Shown here piece after piece: positions 1 through 10,860 of a DNA stretch of 64,000 bases. Source of the DNA: Neostapfia colusana (Eukaryota; Streptophyta; Magnoliopsida; Poales; Poaceae). A program made the position numbers and the translations under genes. Where the stretch lies: NCBI GenBank assembly GCA_030760725.1, contig JASWHV010000005.1, positions 25,181,241 through 25,245,240 on the forward strand, read 5' to 3'. A model generated the notes under the pieces. It searched no databases. It was not told the DNA's origin and saw only the letters and a list, made by a program, of their open reading frames with translations. The number at the start of each line of letters is the position of its first letter. Position 1 is the first letter of the stretch.

Positions 1-135
1 ACGGCGCAATAACCCTCCTACTGCCAATCCGTAGGAAAGGTACGTCACCGGACGGCACTCCTCTCTCTCGGCAAGGGCAACTACGGGAACTCTCCCTCCT
101 ATGGACTTGCGAGCGGTGCGAATCATGCGAACCAT
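1..135 (-). CDS. ORF0 of element A, N-terminal 45 codons (partial, runs off the window)
   Basis: The ATG is at 135-133 on the minus strand, preceded by a T-rich tract ending in TTTTAG that looks like a splice acceptor. The reading frame is open to the window edge and matches the first 45 codons of the ORF at 42078-42857 with few changes. The first 22 residues resemble the histone H3 N-terminus: residues 6-14 read RTARKSIGG, against QTARKSTGG at the same positions of H3 (initiator Met counted). The function of this upstream ORF is unknown. Two inverted copies preserving the same start suggest that the ORF is real. Confidence 0.6.
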   Translation of the reverse strand, partial: MVRMIRTARKSIGGRVPVVALAEREECRPVTYLSYGLAVGGLLRR

Positions 136-337
136 CTAAAATAAAAAGCATTTAAATTTAGGTTAGATAAACTTTTTAAACAAAAGTCCTATTTTGAATG
201 AAAATTGGGGTAAGATGAAGAAAGTGACTACCTTAAATAACACTTTTCAACACACACCTTGTAAAATAGTTTTTAAGAAAATAGGGCCCTTAAATACGTC
301 CATTTCTACCTAGGTCCACGTTCCTACGGGCAACCTT

Positions 338-350
338 GGCTCTGATACCA
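338..350 (-). other. Primer-binding site of element A
   Basis: On the minus strand this reads TGGTATCAGAGCC, the usual plant PBS matching the 3' end of initiator methionine tRNA. It lies four bases inside the LTR boundary at 355, which fixes the orientation of the element as minus and identifies the LTR as the 5' one. Confidence 0.93.
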
Positions 351-985
351 CCTCTGTCACACCAGGTTTTTCCGAAGAACAACCAAGTGAATATCACATG
401 TATGCCAGGATCATTTTCTCATGCATGTGATGACAAATAGTGAAGCATCATTTATTACAAGCCGGGTGTCGAATATAAATAAGTCTTACATCGCAAATGT
501 CTCGATGGACAATAATAAGTTCATCACAAGTAAATAAACTTGCAGCGGAATATTATTCTTGAGGGCTCCGTCACAGGCGTTGCCCGGGGTCTCCATGAAC
601 CTAGAAACCTTCTTCGGGTCAAAAGTCTTGGTCATTATACACCACCTCATTATCTTGACCTGAGCAGCAATATAAACCAACAAATATGCAAGGTTGAGTA
701 CAAATGGTACTCAGCAAGTGTGGGAAAATTATATCATGAATGGCTAGAACAAGGAGAGGTTGAACTCATGGTTAAAGAACTATGCAATTAATACCTATCA
801 CCTTAGCTTATTAAGCACCTACATTACTACACAAATGAAATGGTCCCAATCTCTCATCCCATCATCATAACCAAATAACCATCACATCATTTTCAATGTT
901 AAGCTCCCCGCTTAACATCCACAACTTCCAACATCATCACCCTCTAATCATGAATAAGTCCAAGCCGCTCTTGACCGTGAGCACG

Positions 986-1158
986 ACTGTCATGACAGTT
1001 TTGACTCTGTAGAGTTTGTACCACTGTACCCACATGTAGTGATTTCATCCCCCGTTGCCGGGTGGACTAAAAGAACCTCCATTATGCCAGTGGCTACGAA
1101 CCACATTCACACTTCCCAGGTGTGTAGCCAGGAGATCACTACGAAGCCTTTACAAAGG
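986..1158 (-). promoter_or_regulatory. Conserved three-hairpin block in LTR A
   Basis: It holds a perfect 14-bp palindrome (986-999, ACTGTCATGACAGT), then a CTCTGTAGAG near-palindrome, then CCTTTACAAAGG (1147-1158). The same three elements in the same order are seen in LTRs B, E and F, and the first two in C. The role is unknown; the position is about 600 bp from the 3' end of the LTR. Confidence 0.55.
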
Positions 1159-3353
1159 GATTCCCGATGAGCGTGGGCCCACTGAGGTTTCACCCCTAAC
1201 AGCATACAAGAGGCTCCAACCCCGCTGCAGTGGCCCCCTCTTGAGCCTTGCGGTTCATATGGTAGTCCAGCTGACACCTACTCCCCGCACCATCCAACAC
1301 ACCCATACTACGCCGGGGATACACCTAATTAATTGGCCAAGCTGCCCCATCTCAGCATGTGGTTGGCACTGTAAAGCCAGGTTACATGCTCCATGAACCG
1401 GTCCTTAGGATCCAGGCAAGTACTAAACACAAACCCGAGTCTCGTGCACCCAGCACACAACCAAAACATCCAACTTGCCTTGATCCCTATCTCTACATAA
1501 CTCACAATATCTCATTCAAGAGTATGGTAAAATAAACTGATGATCTCATATCCCAAATATCCCATTCTAAGCATGGCTAAGCATATGCATAATGACATGA
1601 TAAAATAAATCCCAGCCCAAGCTACAAGGGAACAAGGTAATGCAATTCTAGGGAAACTTCCTATCATGGGTTTCATATTTAAATTGACAATGCATATAAT
1701 TCTAGCTACACATCCTAGCATAGGATCAAAGTGGTCAAGGACACTTGCCTCCTTCTTGCTGCTCTTGAAATGGGTAGTCCTGGTCTTGGAAAGGAATAAC
1801 TTGCTCTTGAGCAGGTTCTACATCATACCATCACACATAGCAAAAGAAAAACAACAATCCATAAGACATAGTTCACACTTCCACTTCATACAAACCACAC
1901 ATTCACATTTATGAAAGTCATTCACCATTATATGTGTTGTGGTTACTCTATGTGTGTTGATTTGTGTCTTGCATACACTTTTAATCATATGTATATAATT
2001 CCTACTTTTGTATTCACATTTATGCTTGCATACTATATATATGAGTTTCCAATTTAAATAAATTCCTTATATTCAATTACTACACCTTTTAGCTACCAAG
2101 TATGCATGAAAGGTATTTTCCTTCTCCATATGTGTCTTCATAATTTCTACCAACCCTAAACTGAATCCTTTGGATTTTAGAACTCCATTTATCATTTACT
2201 AGTTGCTATATTTTCAGATTTATTTCCTATGCATGAATGTGAACTTTATTATAAAAATAACAAGACACATCATCTAAACAGAATAGGTTCTGATCTAAAA
2301 TATTTACTAATATATTTTTGACCTTTTCCTCTGATGTAGACTATTTTACAATTATTTTCCCTATTTTCCAGAACTATTCTTTACTTAAAAATATGTCCCT
2401 AAATATGAATAATAAATTAAACAGATTCATTTCAGCCCAAATATATTTTTATCTCACTCCAAAGTTTTCTAAATACTGAAAAAGTTTTCAATTTAATTTT
2501 GACAATATGTTTGTCCCAGTTTGTAATTTTTAAACACTAGCCACATATTCAATTTCCTAAATTAAATACTAAACAGGGCTAAAAAGGTAAACTCACCCCA
2601 CAACAGGGTCTATAATATTATTTTCAGAATTTCTAGGGGTCTAGCTACACTTATCAGAGGTGTTTTTCCTAATTAAGTCCAGGGCTAAAACTGATTTTTA
2701 AATGAATTTACATGATTTTCTGGAGTTCCAGGGGCTAGACCAGAAGTTTCCGGGGCTAGCTCTTATTTCCCGAGAACCCCAGGGGGTAGCACGTAAGATT
2801 TCCAGTCTTTATAACGCGGGGCTGACGTGGACCGTCCGATTTTAAACCGACGGCTGAGATTATAACATCGAACCGGTACGCGGGGGTTTAAACCCTACCG
2901 TGCGATTTAAAATAAACGGCGCACAAGCGGCCACGTCGCTCTGATCGAGCGCGGGCGGCGCTGCCGGCGGCGCACGGCGGCGGGAAGCGGCGATCTCGCC
3001 GGAGACTTTCGGGTTTTCGAGAATTCTTCCTAGAACTATGATTTTATGGTATAGATCGGTGGAGGGGAGGTCGGGGATCTCACCTCGGGGGTTTTCTTGA
3101 GCTCGGAGGTCCTGGAAACTGATCGGCGACGAGGTCCGAGGCAAAACCACGGCGAAGCTCGTCGGCGCTGTGTTTACACCGCAAGTCACCGAGTTTTCTG
3201 CACCTGCAAGGTTCCCCGTAGGTGGTGGATCAAGACCAGCGAGATAGATCTGAAATTTCGAGCTTAGATCGGCCAGAATTCGCCGGAGAAGTCTCGGTTC
3301 TCACCGGAGTAAAAATCGGCGACCGCGGGGGAAAAACAGAACGAGGCTGGGGT

Positions 3354-3360
3354 TTTTATA
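3354..3360 (-). promoter_or_regulatory. TATA box of LTR A
   Basis: Minus strand TATAAAA in a GC-rich setting, at the same place as the TATA box of the sister LTR (38833-38839). It is the probable core promoter of the retrotransposon. Confidence 0.7.
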
Positions 3361-3768
3361 GACGGGGGAGGGCGGCGGGGTGGTTTAGATCATGTCCGCG
3401 TCGCCTACGAACAGAATTCAGCGGGGATACGCCGAAATCCCGATCGGTTTTGATTCGGGTGCGAGGGAGTCCGGCGCTGTCGCGAGGTAGACGAAGACCG
3501 GGTGGGTCCCGCCTGTCAGCGTGAGGAAGCAGCGCGCTCGGCTGCGGGCTGGTGCGGGCGCTGGCAGGGCCGGCTGGTGGGTTTCGGCCCACTGGCCGTT
3601 TTTTTTCTGTTTTCTCTTTTTCTTTTTTCTATTGCTTTTCTGATTTGAGTTTAATTTGAATTCCAGTTTGAATTTGAATTTTTGCAAAACATGCAACACG
3701 TCCAAAAAATTTTAAATCCCCCTCTTAACATGATTTAGGATTTTGAATCAAAATTTTGGGGTGTTACA

Positions 3769-6074
3769 ATCGCCTACAACTCCCGACCGCTAGCCCAACC
3801 ACCGATCGTAGCTTCTGGGAGGAGATCCCTGAGCTGGAGCAGGAGTACGCCCCGGTCTTGGAGCGGATCCGGTTCTTGGCCAACGAGGGGCTGACGTCCC
3901 TGATAGTGCTGATGGACTTCACGTCACGCCGTATTGCGCCCTTGCAGCAGCGCAGTCGCCCAGCGTGGTACTATACTGGCGAGCAGGACTGTACCAGGCT
4001 GGAGAGGGGCCCCGGCTCTGACCCTTCCGACGAGGAGCTGTACGAGATGGTGGGCAAGGTGAGCGGCGACTACATTCCCAGTGGCGACCCCGCCCTTCCG
4101 GCCTCTGCCACCCCCCTCTTCTTGGAGCCACAGAGGAGGTCAGAGCTCCTGCGGAAGATGCCGAACCTCGACGACATCGGGATCGCCGTCCGGCAGGTCG
4201 GGGATGCCTTCTGGGGTATTACGATCCCAGGAACCGAGCGCTCTGGATCAGGGCACGAGGCGTCTGCTGCTGCCCAACCCTTCCCAAGAGCCGACGGAAC
4301 TCAAGCCGCCGACAAGGGGAAGGGGAAGGAGCCGGCCCCCGGGCATCCAGAGAAGAAATGCGCCCGGTGTCCTCCGAGGGCGCCGCCTGCGCCGAGTCAG
4401 GGTGCCGGAGCACCCTTGCACCCATCTCCCAGGGGAGCTGGTCCATCAGGTAGTGACCCGAAGAGGCCCCGGGTGTCCCACCCCAGCGGGTCTCTCCCCG
4501 GACAGCGGCAGTCCAAAGTAACCCAAGCACCTCGTCATCCTTCCTCAAGCGGAGGGGCTTCTAGGACGGATGCTGGTGGGGCGACGCCGGGGAGTGTGCC
4601 GGGGGTCCAGGCGCCACGTCCCACGACCATTCCAACCGCAGGTCCTGGCAGTTCAATTACAGCCCAGAGGCCGGTGCTGCAAGCCCATTGGAGCGCTCAT
4701 GTCGCCCAGTAAGTGTTGCTCCTTCTGGCTTGTAGGAGCAGCGTTCTCGTCTCCTCTCTTATCCTGAGAGCTTTCTTTTCTTGCAGGGACTGACCAGCTG
4801 CCGGGGGCGGACCTCTTACCCGGCCGTCTTCAACTGACGGAGGCTCCGCACCTCAGCATCTGGGAACCGTGGTGGCTCCCATGGCCCCCAAGTCGACGGG
4901 GGCTTCCTCTGTGCCAGCGAGATCACCCTCCGTGGTGGCCGCATCCGCTCTTGTCTGCCCTCCTTCACCAGCCCAGAAATCCGGTCCTGAGACTGGGAGG
5001 GCCGCTGTAGGTGCGCCTGCTGGCCCCCTGGCTTCCTTAGGACAGCGTCCCACTACGGTTGCTGAGGCACCGGCGCCTCCGCCGGTCATAGACTCAACAG
5101 GGGGGTGCAGGGGCGTGACTCCTGCCCCCTCTGTCCTGGCGCCCGTGTGGGATGCCCTGGGGCGTGTCCAGACCAGCACCCGGCAGCTCCAGTCCGCCTT
5201 CGAGCAGGAGCGGGGGGCGCTGGCCGGCGAGAGGTAACGCCTTCTCAGCTGGCAGCAGCGGGCCCAGGAGGCTAGGGCGGATCTTGACTCGAGGCAGTCA
5301 AGGCTTGAGGCCATGAGTGCTCTGCTTGACACTCAGAAGAAGGCCATTAGCCGCTTGGAGTCAGAGACCCGGCGGCTTCGTGCTTCCTACCGCGAGGCCC
5401 TGGCCCATGTTCAAGCCAAAGCCGAGGAGCGTTCCGCCGCCACGGAGGAGTTGCGGCTGTAGGTAGCTCGTCGAGAGTGCGCCGTCGCCGATCAGGAACG
5501 CGCTGCAGCGGCCGAGGAGGAGAAGACCACCGCCCGGCTGAGAGCCAAAGTGGGGGAGCTGAGGGCTCGGACCGAGGAGCTGGAGCTCCGTGAGTCGGTG
5601 TTGCCGCGAGGGAGGAGCAGTTCTCCCAGGAGCGCCAGGCGGTGATGGATCGCGAGCTCGCGGCTCGCCAAGAGGTAGAGAAGCTCCAGTCTTTGCGGTC
5701 TACCGAGGCCCAGGCAGTCTGGGGCTTTATTGCCAAGGCAGGGTCCGCCTTGGCTCCTCTTGGTTTCAGCCCTGTGCGGATGGAGGCTCCGGCGGCAGAT
5801 GTCCGAAGCGATCCCGGCACTTGAGTCCATCGGCGACAAGCTGGGTCGGCTCGAAGCGGTGATCGCCAACGAGCTTGAAGTGGAAGGACGGGGCCTGGCG
5901 AAGGAGGTCGCTATGCACGTACTGGCGTGCTTCCGGAGCCAAGACCCTTCCTTTTCTCTGGGGCCAGTCCATCTAGGGCTCGTTGCCGAGCGGGAAGAAG
6001 CTGTCAGGGCTGAGGTCGAGGACGTGGCTGCCCTTGTGGCCTCTAGGTTTCATCGGGAGTCCGGGGACTCTTAG
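3769..6074 (+). pseudogene. Antisense gene of element H (gypsy-type transposon protein), 5'-truncated
   Basis: This is the plus-strand gene carried antisense to pol by many grass Tat-type elements; its function is not established. The upstream part is removed by insertion A. The remaining N-terminal piece has the conserved LTSLIVLMDF...RRIAPLQ stretch, a tryptophan-tyrosine segment and a LDDIGIAVRQ segment, followed by a proline/serine-rich low-complexity region. Next comes a GT...AG intron-like interval (4709-4786, GTAAGT to TCTTGCAG). The middle (about 5240-5640) encodes a charged Glu/Arg/Ala-rich coiled coil. The C-terminal module (about 5815-6074) ends in a proper stop. The frame is broken by stops near 5237 and 5461 and by frame changes near 5590-5730. 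Confidence 0.75.
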
Positions 6075-6330
6075 GCATCTGCCCCCGTGGCCACAAGGCC
6101 CTGTACCTCCTTTTTTTATTTTTGTTGAGTCTGTAGCCCAGCTCGTGGAGCCTTGTATGAACAGACTCCTGTTTCCTTCTGTGCCTGCATGTCCTAGTCT
6201 TCTTGCTGGTTTTTCCTGGCCGAGTCCTTAGCTCCGCAAGGTACTCGGAGGCCTTGACCAATCTCGAAGCTCTGCATAGACACCTTCTCCGGGTCCTTAC
6301 TATATATTAAGGGCCCCGGAGGTCTCCAGG
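6075..6330. other. Spacer downstream of the antisense gene
   Basis: It follows the stop codon of the antisense gene. It contains a T-rich run near 6112-6125 and no supported coding sequence. It probably serves as 3' untranslated sequence of the antisense transcript. Confidence 0.4.
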
Positions 6331-6575
6331 ACCCGCCCCATGAGAATGGGGGGGGGGGGTCCGGGCCTGCTGGCCACGAGGTGGGCCCGGAGCTCCCCTC
6401 TGAGGGGAGGTCCGGGCTTGCGGGGCACGTGGAGCCCTCGGACCTCTCCCCGCGGAGGGAGGAGGTCCGGCTTCTGTAGACCACGTGGCGGGCCCGGAGC
6501 TCCCCCTCAAGGAGGTGGATGGTCCGGCCCCGCTGGGCACGTGGGACCTTCGGGCCTCGCCCCTGCGGAAGCGGT
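6331..6575. repeat. GC-rich tandem repeat, about 108-bp unit, internal to H
   Basis: At least two units are visible; the CACG(A/T)GG marks at 6374 and 6482 are 108 bp apart. Units share the pattern GGTCCGG...CACGTGG...GGACCTC...GAGG with the repeats in the H LTR (13215-13560). A 12-base poly-G tract lies at 6348-6359. Finding an LTR-type repeat inside the element is odd; see findings. Confidence 0.7.
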
Positions 6576-7090
6576 GAGGTCTAGGTTCCTTGATCTTACC
6601 TTGGGGTTTCGGTCTTGCGCGATCCCGTAGCGGCCCCCTAGTAGGTGCCTAACATTGGATGGATGTGCCTACCATACTCCTGCGGGGAGCTGAGGCCGAG
6701 AGGTCCTGCACACAAGTAAGGGAAACGTAATTCTCCTTGGGAGCTCCCCCTCCTCTATCTCATAGTCTTATTTGGCTTACGGTCCCCGTCCTTGGGAGCA
6801 CACAAGTAATGAGAAGAAGGAGTTGAGCGCATGGTGAGCATGCGCTAGTATTGCAGTCATAAAAATTTAATAAGTAAATTAAATGAGCACCAAAGAAGAG
6901 CAACGTAGGACAGGTTTCTTTTCATATAAATTTCCATAAGAGGAAGGCAGGCTAAGTGTGGAGGCCACGACCCGCCTCATTAAAAAGGGAAGCAAGACTC
7001 TACGCGCTTGGGGTCGAAACCAGGCGAAGCTGAATGTAGTCCTGGACCGTCCCTTGAGGCTTAGCTGCTCCGAGCACTGTTCCTAGACTT
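6576..7090. other. Non-coding spacer between the antisense gene and the integrase stub of H
   Basis: About 500 bp of mixed composition, AT-rich around 6860-6960 and 7085-7115. No conserved motif is recognised. The integrase core that should lie around here is absent. Confidence 0.4.
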
Positions 7091-7099
7091 TATGGAATT

Positions 7100-7700
7100 T
7101 ATTATAAAAAGAAGAGTTTGTCCTATTGTTGCTCTAGGGGTAGAACTTACGGAGGCGTTCTGTGTTCCGAGGGTTCAGGAGCGGGTCCCCATCCTCGGTT
7201 CTGGGGAATGGTCCCAGGTCCCAGGATGTCTAGCCCCCGTACGGCAAATGGCCATGTGAGCGGGATCATCTGTACCGTCCAAGCCGGTGTATGGATCTGC
7301 TTGGCATGGAACAGGCACGCCTTGCAGTTCTCGACCAGCTTGACGGCATCCTGGAGTGTTGTCGGCTAGTAGAAGCCATGCCGGAAGGCTTTACCGACAA
7401 TCGTGCGTGAGGAAGAGTGACTCCCATATTCGCCTCCATGGATCTCAGCGAGCAAGTCGCAGCCTTCCCCCTGGGTTATGCACCGCAATAGGACGCGGTT
7501 GGCGCCACGTCGGTAGAGATCCCCTTCTACCAACACGTGTCTCTTAGCCATACGCACGATCCGTTCAGCGGATACACGTTCATCAGGGAGGATATTGTCT
7601 TTCATGTAGTCCCGGATCTCCGTGATCCATGCATCGGGTCTGACTTGAGCGTCTGGATCTTGAGCGCTGGGTTGCACGGAGTTGCCAGTGACGCTTATGA
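7100..7700 (-). pseudogene. Integrase N-terminal stub of element H
   Basis: On the minus strand the frame starting around 7690 reads the linker before integrase (WITEIRDYM...). It continues into the zinc-binding domain with the HGGEYGSH half and the NCKACLFH half of the HHCC finger, and then MIPLTWPFAVRGLDILGP, which normally introduces the catalytic core. A stop replaces the conserved Trp after RHGFY (near 7367). The DDE core is missing, so the protein could not integrate DNA. Confidence 0.8.
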
Positions 7701-7779
7701 TCCTTGGCAGCGTCCATGGCCGCCGGGACCGCCAGCTTTGAGGTGCTGGTCTAGCCCCCTTCGCCCGGCTTGGCGGGCC

Positions 7780-8530
7780 GGGCTGTGGGCCGCGGCAACG
7801 TCCTCTCGAAGCCTCCTTCGGGCACAGGGGCTCCGGTGGGGGCCGTCGTTGAGAGGTCGTCAGCTGCGGCCTTGCCAGCGCGCGGTACGTGGCGCAGGTC
7901 CAAGGCGAGGTAGTCTTTCTCCACCATCTGCACATGAAGCAGATGAGCAGCTAGCTGTGGGTCACTGCAGGAGCATTCACCCTTAACTTGCTTGATAACT
8001 AGCTGGGAGTCGCCCTGTGCCAACAACTGGCGAGCGCCTAGAGACAGGGTTGTCTTTAGACCAAAGATGAGTGCTTCATACTCTGCCATGTTGTTGGTTG
8101 CCTTGGAATTGAGACACACCATATACCCAGACTGCTCCCCCGATGGCATGAGGAGCAGTACGCCAGCACCGGCCCCCTGCTTTCGCGAGGAGCCGTCGAA
8201 GAAGAGCGTCCAGTAAGGCCTGGTGAAGGCCAGAGCTCGGGGTCCTGGTTCACCGTCTTCATGGCCCCCTGGGTCAGCCTGCGTTGGCGTCCACTCAGCC
8301 ACGAAGTCAGCCAGTGCTCGGCTGTTGACTGCGTGACGAGGAAGGAAGCCTAGCTCAAACTCCGGTAGCTCCGCTGCCCATTTGGTGGCATCGTCCGTCG
8401 CGTGGGGACTGTGGAGGATAGCCTTCAGCGGGTAGGAGGTGGCCACTGAGGCCCGGTGTGCTAGGCAGCAGTGGCGGAGATTCCTGGACGCCACGAGCAC
8501 TGCATACAGCAGCTTATGTACCTCCAGGTA
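7780..8530 (-). pseudogene. RNase H region of H pol (Tat-type additional RNase H)
   Basis: The frame contains the connection region (KWAAELPEFEL..., LADFVAEWTP) and then an RNase H fold beginning WTLFFDGSS, continuing ATNNMAEYEAL, GDSQLVIKQV and HVPR..KAAADDL. These carry the four acidic residues of the catalytic centre (D, E, D, D). A second RNase H of this kind marks the Tat lineage. The domain itself looks intact, but the surrounding pol frame is interrupted. Confidence 0.87.
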
Positions 8531-8624
8531 CCTTGTCTTGGCGTCATGGAGGACCTCGCTGATGAAGTAGACAGAACTTCCCGCGGGCCCGGGGAGGCCG
8601 CTGGGAGCTGATAATCGGAGGCCC

Positions 8625-8870
8625 CCAGGCTGTCTTGGACCTCCGGGGGGTCCCGCTGATTTTTCGGGAGCTCCGGGAGGTCCCGTTGGACATCCGGGAG
8701 GTTCTGTTGGACCTCTGGGGGCTCCCGTTGCACCTCCAGGAGGTCATGCTGGTCCTCCGAGAGGTTGTGTCGGGGGTCCAGGGTCCGTTTTGGACCTCCG
8801 GGGGGTTGCCTCGGAGACCAGGGGGGTCATCTTGGACCTCCGGGGTTTCCTGGCGCCTGTTTCCCGATAC
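8625..8870 (-). repeat. Minisatellite in the pol linker of H (about 30-bp units)
   Basis: Repeats of the type GACCTCCGGG.GGTC are arranged irregularly. On the minus strand they encode repeats around PPEVQ/LPEVQ. They sit between the end of the RT thumb (about 8900) and the RNase H connection (about 8500), a stretch known to vary in grass Tat elements. They break the frame in places. Confidence 0.65.
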
Positions 8871-8879
8871 CGGAGCAGG

Positions 8880-9860
8880 CTGCGGCAATGAGGGGTCCGG
8901 CCGCTCTGCGGCGAGGACCATACTCACCACTGCAGCCATCGCCGCGATGTAGAGCAACAGATGCTCTTCGGGCTCGGGGCTACCATTACGGGTAGGGTCA
9001 TCAGGAGCTGCTTCAGCTCCTGGGGAGCTTCCTCTGCTTCGTCGGTCCAAGCGAATGGGCCGAATTTGCGCAGAAGCTTAGAGAAGGGGAGCGCTCGCTT
9101 TGCTAACCTCGGTATAAACCGACTCAGCGCAGCTAGGCATCCCGTGAGTTTCTGGACTTCTTTGATGCGGGCGGGGGCCGCCTCGAGCCGATGGCTTTGA
9201 TCTTCTCTGGGTTAGCCTCAGTTCCTCGGTGTGAGGCCAGGAATTCTAAGGGTTTTCCAGAGGATACACCGAACTCACACTTGTCGGCCAGGTTATCTAG
9301 TAGGGATGAACTCTGCCTGACCTTAACAACAATGTCATCGACATACACCTCAACTGAGTCTCTCATTAGCTCTCCGAAGGTCTTGTGCATTGCACGTATG
9401 AAGGTAGGGAGAGCGTTCCTTAGGCCATAAGGCATAGAGGCATAACAGTACAGACCGACTACTGTGATGAAGGAGGTGTGCTCTTCATCTTCTCTAGACA
9501 TAGGGATCTGGTGAAAACCCGAGTAAGCATCTAGGAAGCACAGCATATCGCAGCCTGACGTCGAGTCTACTATTTGATCTATTATAGGGAGAGGAAATAG
9601 ATCTTTAGGACATGCCTTATTGAGACTGGTGTAGTCGATGCACATCCGGAGCTTCCCGCCGGCCTTTGGGACAACAACAGGGTTCGCCAAGCACCGGGGT
9701 TGGCGGACTTCCCGTATGAAGCCAGCGTCCAGCAGCTTCTTGATTTCTTCGCGGATGAGGCTTTACTGCTCGGTGGACTGCTTGAGGGGCTTCTGTCGGA
9801 CTGGCCGGGTGTCGGGGAAGACCTTTAGGTAGTGCCCAATCACCTCCCTAGGGATCTCTG
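8880..9860 (-). pseudogene. Reverse transcriptase of element H
   Basis: From about 9850 leftwards the frame reads IGHYLKVFPDTRPVRQK, a premature stop near 9765, then LDAGFIREVRQP, CIDYTSLNKACPKDLFPLP, LDAYSGFHQIPM and VYVDDIVVK, the polymerase motif with two of the catalytic aspartates. After LLDNLAD it jumps to KCEFGVSSGK: about 14 residues present in family members are missing without loss of frame. The thumb (LLLYIAAMAAVVSM) is near 8960. The enzyme would copy element RNA using the tRNA primer, but this copy is broken. Confidence 0.88.
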
Positions 9861-9927
9861 GCATCTGCGATGGCTGCCATGCAAACACATCGACATTGTG
9901 CCGGAGGGAGGTAACGAGCGCGCCTTC

Positions 9928-10860
9928 CTATTTGCTATACAGGCCCCCGGCTACCCGGGTGGTCTGGGTGGCATCGGCGCCGATTCGGACAAGCCTCAAG
10001 GGGACGTCGCCCTCGTCGAGGGGTTGCACATGGGGTGCTGTGGTAGAGGCACGGTGGCGTGCACTCGGGTGGAGCCGGTTTGGTTCTGCACTGCCTGGGG
10101 TTGGTGCTCTAGCTGTTGTAAGCGCTTGGAGCTTTTCCAAGGCTAACACTGCGGCAGTACGGTCTCCACGAATCTTGAGGACACCTGTTGGTGTAGGCAT
10201 CTTCAAGACAAGGTAGTCGTAGTGGGCTACTGCCATGAATCGGTACAGGGCTGGCCTGCCAATTATGGCGTTGAAGGGGAGGTCAATCTCGGCCACGTCG
10301 AACAAAATGTACTCTGTCCGATAGCTGTCCGGTGCCCCAAAGGTCACCGGGAGGCTGATGTGGCCGTAGGGAACGACCTGTCCCGGCCCTACCCCTGAGA
10401 ACGGGCTCGATGGGGTGAGCTTGGCCATCAGGATCTGCAGCTTCTAGAAAGCTGCGCGACTGATGAGGTTCAGTCCAGCCCCGCCATCCACCAAAACGTG
10501 GTACATCCTTATGTTGGCGATGGTGGGGGCCACCAAGAGCGGTAGTTGGCCGGCCCCAGCCATGTTCCTGGGGCAGTCGGTGGCATCGAAGCTGATGGGG
10601 GTTCCCATCCACCTGAGGTGCGGTGCTGCACTCGGGAGGGGAGCCACCGACGCTACCGCTCGGCGCAAGACCTTAGCCGCGCTTCGGGACGAGGGGTCAG
10701 CGGACCCACCGTAGATGACGTAGAGCATCTTCCGGTGCTCGTCATCACTGGAACTGGAGCTCTCATGATTGCGCACCGCCTTCACGGCGCGCTGAAGCTC
10801 CTGGAACTCCACCTGGTGGTCGACGTCGTCTGGGGCGTCGACCTTCTGCTTGCCCTCCCT
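9928..10860 (-). pseudogene. Protease region of H pol
   Basis: The minus-strand frame 11289-10444 ends with the protease-like core TPISFDATDCP...LPLLVAPTIANIRMYHVLVDGGAGLNLI. A stop near 10446 is followed by the 10428-9928 frame, with LPVTFGAPDSYRTEYILFDV, NAIIGRPALYRFMAV and YLVLKMPTPTGVLKI. This matches the retropepsin-like region of Tat elements, where VDGG(S/A)xLNLI is the usual active-site motif. It would process Gag-Pol. One internal stop separates the halves. Confidence 0.8.

Larger units (their letters stand above)
1..3768 (-). mobile_element. Element A: 5' end of a Ty3/gypsy retrotransposon (RIRE3/RIRE8-like, with ORF0)
   Basis: This is the 5' end of a minus-strand LTR retrotransposon. 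It contains the start of an upstream ORF (135 down to 1), a leader, a PBS at 338-350 and a complete 3.4-kb LTR at 355-3768. The rest of the element lies beyond the left edge. The same modules occur in the opposite orientation at 38427-42210 (element E), and the two copies are roughly 95% identical over the stretches compared by eye, so they are one family. Very long LTRs plus an ORF upstream of gag recall the rice RIRE3/RIRE8 group. That assignment is from memory of the family and was not tested. Its outer LTR end (3768) abuts the antisense gene of element H, so A inserted into H. Confidence 0.88.
355..3768 (-). repeat. 5' LTR of element A (3414 bp)
   Basis: In plus coordinates it begins TGTCACACC and ends GGTGTTACA, a near-perfect inverted terminal pair of the TG...CA type. 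On the minus strand a TATA box lies at 3354-3360, about 400 bp from the upstream end. The transcribed part is therefore about 3 kb. The stretch downstream of the TATA box is GC-rich and the remainder is AT-rich. A three-hairpin block at 986-1158 is shared with other LTRs here. The left half carries no coding sequence that can be supported. Confidence 0.9.

Noticed and set aside
8635..8952. Plus-strand frames over the pol linker of H
   Set aside because: They are the complement of the PPEVQ-coding minisatellite.
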